Shown in pieces: positions 60,299-64,000 of a stretch of DNA of 64,000 bases. The stretch covers positions 682,001 to 746,000 of the forward strand of contig CAWBCO010000003.1 of the NCBI GenBank assembly GCA_963787415.1, written 5' to 3'. The notes under the pieces were generated by a model. The model saw only the letters and a list, made by a program, of their open reading frames with translations. It was not told the origin of the DNA and did no database searches. The translations under genes were made by a program, and so were the position numbers. Position 1 is the first letter of the stretch. Each line of letters begins with the position of its first letter. Source of the stretch: CAVUWL01 sp963787415 (GTDB taxonomy: Bacteria > Actinomycetota > Thermoleophilia > Solirubrobacterales > 70-9).

Positions 60299-60782
60299 GG
60301 CGACCGCCTTTCTCGAGGATTTCGCCGAGGATGAGCGGGCCACCCTGGCGCCGCTTCGGTTCGCCGTCTGCGTGGGCCGCTTCTATGAGGACCTGGCCAG
60401 GCGGCTGCTGCGCGGTGCCAACGAGGGCTTTGAAATAGCCGGGGTCCCCGCTGCCTCGGTCAGCCATTTCTCGGTCCCGGGTGCCTATGAGCTGCCGTTC
60501 GCCGCCAGCTCCTGCATCGGCAGCGGCCGCTTTGCGGGGGTCGCCTGCCTCGGAGTCGTGATCCGCGGTGAGACCGATCACTATGAGTTCGTCTGCGCCG
60601 AGGCGGCTCGCGGGATTCAGGAGGTGCAGCTGCGAACCGGGGTGCCCTGCGCCTTTGGCGTGATCACCTGCGACACGATGGAGCAGGCGTTGGCGCGCGC
60701 CGGAGGCGGCAAGCGCGACCAGGGTCGAAACGCTGCCCTCACCGCTGCCCGCATGGCGCTCTTATCGCGGCAACTGAACTGA
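60291..60782 (+). CDS. ribH: 6,7-dimethyl-8-ribityllumazine synthase
   Basis: Makes lumazine from the RibA/D and RibB products. 163 residues. FAVCVGRFYEDLARRLLRGA, VPGAYELPFAAS, GVVIRGETDHYEFVCAEAARGIQEVQLRTGVPCAFGVITCDTMEQALARAG and the histidine of GETDHYE are conserved. The GTG start overlaps ribBA. End of the riboflavin operon. Confidence 0.95.
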   Translation: MAEATAFLEDFAEDERATLAPLRFAVCVGRFYEDLARRLLRGANEGFEIAGVPAASVSHFSVPGAYELPFAASSCIGSGRFAGVACLGVVIRGETDHYEFVCAEAARGIQEVQLRTGVPCAFGVITCDTMEQALARAGGGKRDQGRNAALTAARMALLSRQLN

Positions 60783-60787
60783 GTGGG

Positions 60788-60793
60788 TACCAT
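60788..60793 (+). promoter_or_regulatory. -10 box before rpmB
   Basis: TACCAT with 11 nt to ATG. Confidence 0.3.
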
Positions 60794-60804
60794 CCACGAT
60801 CCCG

Positions 60805-60996
60805 ATGGCCAAGGTTTGTCACAGCTGCGGCAAGGGACCGGCGTTTGGCCAGTCTCGAAGCCACTCGATGGTCGCCACCAAGCGACGCTTCAATCCGAAC
60901 CTGCAGAAGGTCCGGATTCAGGAGGGCGGCCGCAATCTGCGTGCCTACGTTTGCACCCGCTGCTTGAAGTCAAACAAGGTCACCAAGGCCGCCTAG
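60805..60996 (+). CDS. rpmB: 50S ribosomal protein L28
   Basis: 63 residues. It begins AKVCHSCGKGPAFGQSRSHSMVATKRRFNPNLQKVR, the full L28 signature, and ends with a second cysteine pair CTRC, so this is the zinc-binding (C+) form. Followed by a hairpin with a T-run. Confidence 0.96.
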   Translation: MAKVCHSCGKGPAFGQSRSHSMVATKRRFNPNLQKVRIQEGGRNLRAYVCTRCLKSNKVTKAA

Positions 60997-61008
60997 GGCC
61001 TCCGGAAA

Positions 61009-61042
61009 CTCTCCTCGGGCTGGCGGGAGAGCAGGGCTTTTT
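61009..61042 (+). terminator. Probable intrinsic terminator after rpmB
   Basis: CTCTCC/GGAGAG stem with an 11-nt loop, then 6 nt and TTTTT. The gap between stem and T-run is longer than usual. Confidence 0.4.
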
Positions 61043-61133
61043 GCGCCGCCGCGGCGGCGGGCCTGCCTCAGGCGCGGCCGGACCTGCCTCCGCGACGGGC
61101 GCTCAGTCAGCACCCGCGTCCGCAGCTGGCGGC

Positions 61134-61139
61134 TAGATT
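61134..61139 (+). promoter_or_regulatory. -10 box of a leaderless promoter (DAK2 gene)
   Basis: TAGATT with 7 nt to ATG. Confidence 0.5.
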
Positions 61140-61146
61140 CCGCTCG

Positions 61147-62778
61147 ATGGTCGATCCCTCGATAGAGCGCTTCCGTCGGGTCGTCAGCTCTGCCTATGCC
61201 TCCCTGGAGGCGCGGCGCGAGGAGATCAATGACCTGAACGTGTTTCCGGTCGCCGACGGCGATACCGGCGACAACATGGCGATGACGATGCGCGCCGTGA
61301 TGGAGGAACTCGACCGCCTCGACGGGCTCGAGGTCGATCAGGTTGGCCGGACCAGGTTGGTCCAGGCCCTGGCGCGGGCGGCGCTGATGGGGGCGCGCGG
61401 TAACTCCGGGGTGATCCTCAGCCAGATAGTGCGCGGGGCCGCCGAGGAGCTGGCGAGCAGGCCCGGCGAGCTGGTTGACCCGGTGCTCGTCTCCTCAGCC
61501 TTTGCCCGCGCCGCCGACGCGGCCTATGAGTCGGTGCGGGAGCCCGCCGAGGGCACGATGCTGACCGTGTTTCGTGAGATGGCGCACTCGATCGCCCGCC
61601 AGCTGGCCCATCTGGAAGCCGCCAAGCAGCGACTTGCCAGCGACGTCAGCGAGGCTGAACAAGACGCGATCCTGGCCGCCGTCTTGGAGCGTGCAATCGA
61701 GGACGGCGAGCGCGCGGTCAAGCGCACCCCCGAGCAGCTCGGGGTGCTGCGCGAATCGGGGGTTGTCGACGCGGGGGGCTACGGACTGGTTCTGATTCTC
61801 GCCGGGGTGGTCGCCGGTCTGCGCGGGGAGGGTGCCGAGCTTCCCGAGGTTTCCCGCCACCAGGTGCCGCGCCTCAGCCGTCCCCACCACGAGGACAGCC
61901 GTTTTCGCTACTGCACGAATTTCATCGTCGCCGGGCAGGGGCTGATCGGGCGGGACTTCGTGCCCCAGCTCGAGCGGCTTGGGGATTCGGTCCTCGTGGT
62001 CGGGGATCAGGTCACCCTCAAGGTTCACGTCCACACCGACGTACCGGAGGCGGCGGTTTCGCTTTTTGAGGACGTCGGTGAGGTGACCAACCTCGACGTC
62101 GCCGACATGCCCGAGCAGATGGCGAGGCGACGGGCACGCCTGGACGGCGGTCGAACGGGAGTCCTTGCGGTGGCCGCCGGGGAGGGACTAGTGCGGATCT
62201 TTGCCGAGCTCGGTGCCGACGTCGTGGCGGGCGGAGAGACGCTCAATCCCTCGACCTATGAGCTCCTGGCTGGGATCCACCAGGTGCCCGCCGAGGAGGT
62301 CCTCGTGCTGCCCAGCTCCGCCAACGTGCTGATGGCCGCCGAACGTGCCTGCGAGCTCTCTGAGAAGCCCGCCCGGGTCCTAGCCACCACCTCCCAGCAG
62401 GCCAGTCTGCTGGCCCTGGTCGAGCTCGATGCGACCCTATCGGCCGCTGAGAATGCGGATCGCCTCGCCGCTACCCTGGCGGGAATCGCCAGCGGCGGCG
62501 TCGCCCCCGCCGCCCGCGATGATGCCCAGGGCCGCTTTCGCCAGGGTGATGCGGTCGGCTTCGCCGCTGGTGAGATCGTCGCCTGGGGGGGTGCCGGCTC
62601 GACCCTGGCATTGACGATCGAGCACCTTTCGGAGGGGGCTGAGATCGTTACCGTGATCGCCGGCGAGGGCGCTCCGATTCCACTGGCAGAGATCGATACC
62701 CACGTACCTGACGGGGTCGAGGTCGAGACCCACGAGGGCGGTCAGCCGAGTTGGTGGTGGCTGCTGGCCGCTCAGTAA
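61147..62778 (+). CDS. DAK2-domain kinase, FakA-like
   Basis: 543 residues. The N-terminal DAK2 domain has NVFPVADGDTGDNMAMTM and MGARGNSGVILSQIVRG, the nucleotide and metal-binding loops; SGVVDAGGYGLVLIL closes it. A middle region (about 240-320) and a C-terminal DegV-like part follow the order of FakA, the ATP-binding subunit of fatty acid kinase, which works with a separate FakB. No FakB is adjacent. The neighbouring recG downstream is the usual partner in Firmicutes and Actinobacteria. Confidence 0.88.
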   Translation: MVDPSIERFRRVVSSAYASLEARREEINDLNVFPVADGDTGDNMAMTMRAVMEELDRLDGLEVDQVGRTRLVQALARAALMGARGNSGVILSQIVRGAAEELASRPGELVDPVLVSSAFARAADAAYESVREPAEGTMLTVFREMAHSIARQLAHLEAAKQRLASDVSEAEQDAILAAVLERAIEDGERAVKRTPEQLGVLRESGVVDAGGYGLVLILAGVVAGLRGEGAELPEVSRHQVPRLSRPHHEDSRFRYCTNFIVAGQGLIGRDFVPQLERLGDSVLVVGDQVTLKVHVHTDVPEAAVSLFEDVGEVTNLDVADMPEQMARRRARLDGGRTGVLAVAAGEGLVRIFAELGADVVAGGETLNPSTYELLAGIHQVPAEEVLVLPSSANVLMAAERACELSEKPARVLATTSQQASLLALVELDATLSAAENADRLAATLAGIASGGVAPAARDDAQGRFRQGDAVGFAAGEIVAWGGAGSTLALTIEHLSEGAEIVTVIAGEGAPIPLAEIDTHVPDGVEVETHEGGQPSWWWLLAAQ

Positions 62779-64000
62779 TGCGCTCCTTCGCCGGTCTGGA
62801 GGAACTCGACCCCGTCGGGCTGCGCGAGGCCCCGGTGCACTGGCCGCGGCCGAGCGCCTTGGAAATCTCCCTGCGGGCCCTCGGCGGAGTCGGTCCAAGG
62901 ATCGCCGAGGCCGCCGCGGAGGCCGGAATCGAGACCCTCGGTGACGTCCTCGCGCGCGTCCCGCACAGCTACCGCGACCGCGGTCAGGTTGCGACGCTCG
63001 CTGAGCTGGAGATCGGTGAGTCCGCGACGGTCCAGGTTGAGGTTCGGCGTGCGAGCCTGCGCCGCCCACGGCGGCAAGGGATGACGATCCTCGAGGTCAG
63101 CGTCAGCGATTCAACCGCAACGGTAAAGGCGAGCTGGTTCAATCAGCCCTGGCTGGCGGAGAGGATGGCACCCGGCGCTCGCCTCCTGCTCGTCGGAGAG
63201 CTCGACAAGCGTGGATTTCGGGTCGCGGAGTTTGAGTTCCTGGCAGAGCAGCCTCCCCAAAGCGGCGAAGCGAGCGAGAATCCCGACCTCACCGCGAGCT
63301 CATCGCGGCGTAAGACACCGCGTGGCTCCCTCGGCCCCGCTCCGCCGGGCATCCATGCGACCGGTTTGGTCGGAGTGCATCCGGGGACCGAGAAGCTAAA
63401 GCCCCAGCGGCTGCGCGAATGGGCCTGGCAGGCCTGCGGCCTGGCGGGCAACGTGATCGAGTCGCTGCCGGCTAAGACGCGGGCGCGAAGGGGCCTGGCC
63501 GCCGGCGCCGATGCGATCTACGCGGTTCATTTTCCCGCCAGCGAGGCCGAGATCGCAACCGCCCGCGAGCGGCTCGCGTTTGAGGAGCTGTTTCTGTACC
63601 AAGCGCTGCTCGCCGCCCGGCGGCGCTCGCGGCGCTCGGCGCGCCCCGCACCGCGACTGGGCAAGCCGGGAGATCTCTCCCGGCGCTGGATCGGATCGCT
63701 GCCCTTTGCCCTTACCGCCGCCCAACTTCGGGCTATCGGCGAGGTCGACGTCGACCTCGACTCCGGTGAGCCGATGCAGCGCTTGCTGATGGGCGAGGTG
63801 GGCTCGGGGAAGACCGTGGTGGCGCTTTACTCGATGCTGCGCGCGCTCGAGGGCGGCTACCAGGCGGTGCTGATGGCGCCCACCGAGACCCTGGCCGAAC
63901 AACACGCCCTCACCCTCGATCGTCTCCTCGGCCGCGAGCCGTTGCAATTCGCGCTGCTCACATCGGGGACCCCTTCCGCGCGCCGCCGCCAGGCGCTGGC
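62778..64000 (+). CDS. recG: ATP-dependent DNA helicase RecG, N-terminal part (3' end outside window)
   Basis: Fork-reversal helicase for recombination repair. About 407 codons are visible. GGVGPRIAEAAAEAGIETLGDVLARVPHSYRDR is the N-terminal helix-hairpin-helix and wedge entry, followed by the OB-fold (VSVSDSTATVKASWFNQPWL). Residues about 157-190 are a charged, low-complexity insertion. The helicase core begins with FALTAAQLRAIGEV and Walker A MGEVGSGKTVVAL, then MAPTETLAEQH (motif Ia). The ATG overlaps the DAK2 stop (TAATG). The window ends inside the first RecA-like domain. Confidence 0.93.
   Translation, partial: MRSFAGLEELDPVGLREAPVHWPRPSALEISLRALGGVGPRIAEAAAEAGIETLGDVLARVPHSYRDRGQVATLAELEIGESATVQVEVRRASLRRPRRQGMTILEVSVSDSTATVKASWFNQPWLAERMAPGARLLLVGELDKRGFRVAEFEFLAEQPPQSGEASENPDLTASSSRRKTPRGSLGPAPPGIHATGLVGVHPGTEKLKPQRLREWAWQACGLAGNVIESLPAKTRARRGLAAGADAIYAVHFPASEAEIATARERLAFEELFLYQALLAARRRSRRSARPAPRLGKPGDLSRRWIGSLPFALTAAQLRAIGEVDVDLDSGEPMQRLLMGEVGSGKTVVALYSMLRALEGGYQAVLMAPTETLAEQHALTLDRLLGREPLQFALLTSGTPSARRRQAL

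Overview
This 64 kb window is high-G+C chromosomal DNA with genes packed end to end. It looks like an actinobacterium, most plausibly of the class Thermoleophilia (Solirubrobacterales-like). The supports are the compact dcw cluster without ftsA, a meso-DAP-type MurE, a split glycine decarboxylase (gcvPA/gcvPB), a stand-alone LigD-type polymerase beside Ku, GTG starts, ATGA/GTGA overlaps between genes, and actinobacterial TANNNT -10 boxes. The class assignment is inference; the phylum is fairly secure. No rRNA, tRNA, CRISPR array or insertion sequence was seen.

Layout. 1-5.6 kb: the end of an ECF-transporter ATPase gene, an unusual fusion of an ECF S-component with a cyclase-barrel domain, a nitroreductase, glpD, and a degenerate Rho-like protein. 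5.6-9.4 kb: an orphan hypothetical gene, a CpsB-like PHP phosphatase, a PfkB kinase and a beta-lactamase-fold serine hydrolase. 9.6-25.2 kb: the division and cell-wall (dcw) cluster mraZ-rsmH-ftsL-ftsI-murE-murF-mraY-murD-ftsW-murG-murC-murB-ftsQ-ftsZ. It is preceded by 10-bp-spaced MraZ boxes that overlap the promoter. 25.2-29.6 kb: the glycine cleavage genes gcvT-gcvH-gcvPA-gcvPB. 29.6-31.4 kb: the NHEJ pair (polymerase domain, Ku) on the minus strand. 31.5-36.3 kb: an MFS exporter, trpS with a small leader ORF, scpA-scpB and rluB. 36.3-43.5 kb: aromatic amino acid genes (aroH, hisC, DAHP synthase, tyrA, aroA) followed by cmk and der. 43.6-46.8 kb: a looser, less coding-dense accessory segment with a small ORF, a flavoprotein and a frameshifted methyltransferase pseudogene. 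46.8-54.8 kb: metK, a PH-domain membrane protein, priA-def-fmt-rsmB, a zinc-ribbon protein and rpe. 54.8-57.2 kb: a lipid-linked glycan flippase and a GT2 glycosyltransferase on the minus strand. 57.3-60.8 kb: the complete riboflavin operon ribD-ribE-ribBA-ribH. 60.8-64 kb: rpmB, a DAK2/FakA-like kinase and the start of recG.

How it works together: most of the window is housekeeping. It makes and crosslinks peptidoglycan at the septum, runs one-carbon metabolism (glycine cleavage, MetK, Def, Fmt), and makes aromatic amino acids and flavins. The most informative signal outside the genes is regulatory. At well over a dozen transcription-unit starts a TANNNT hexamer lies 6-9 nt before the start codon, which predicts widespread leaderless transcription. 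The most unusual proteins are the S-component/cyclase-barrel fusion, the P-loop-less Rho relative, and an FtsQ that seems to lack its POTRA domain.
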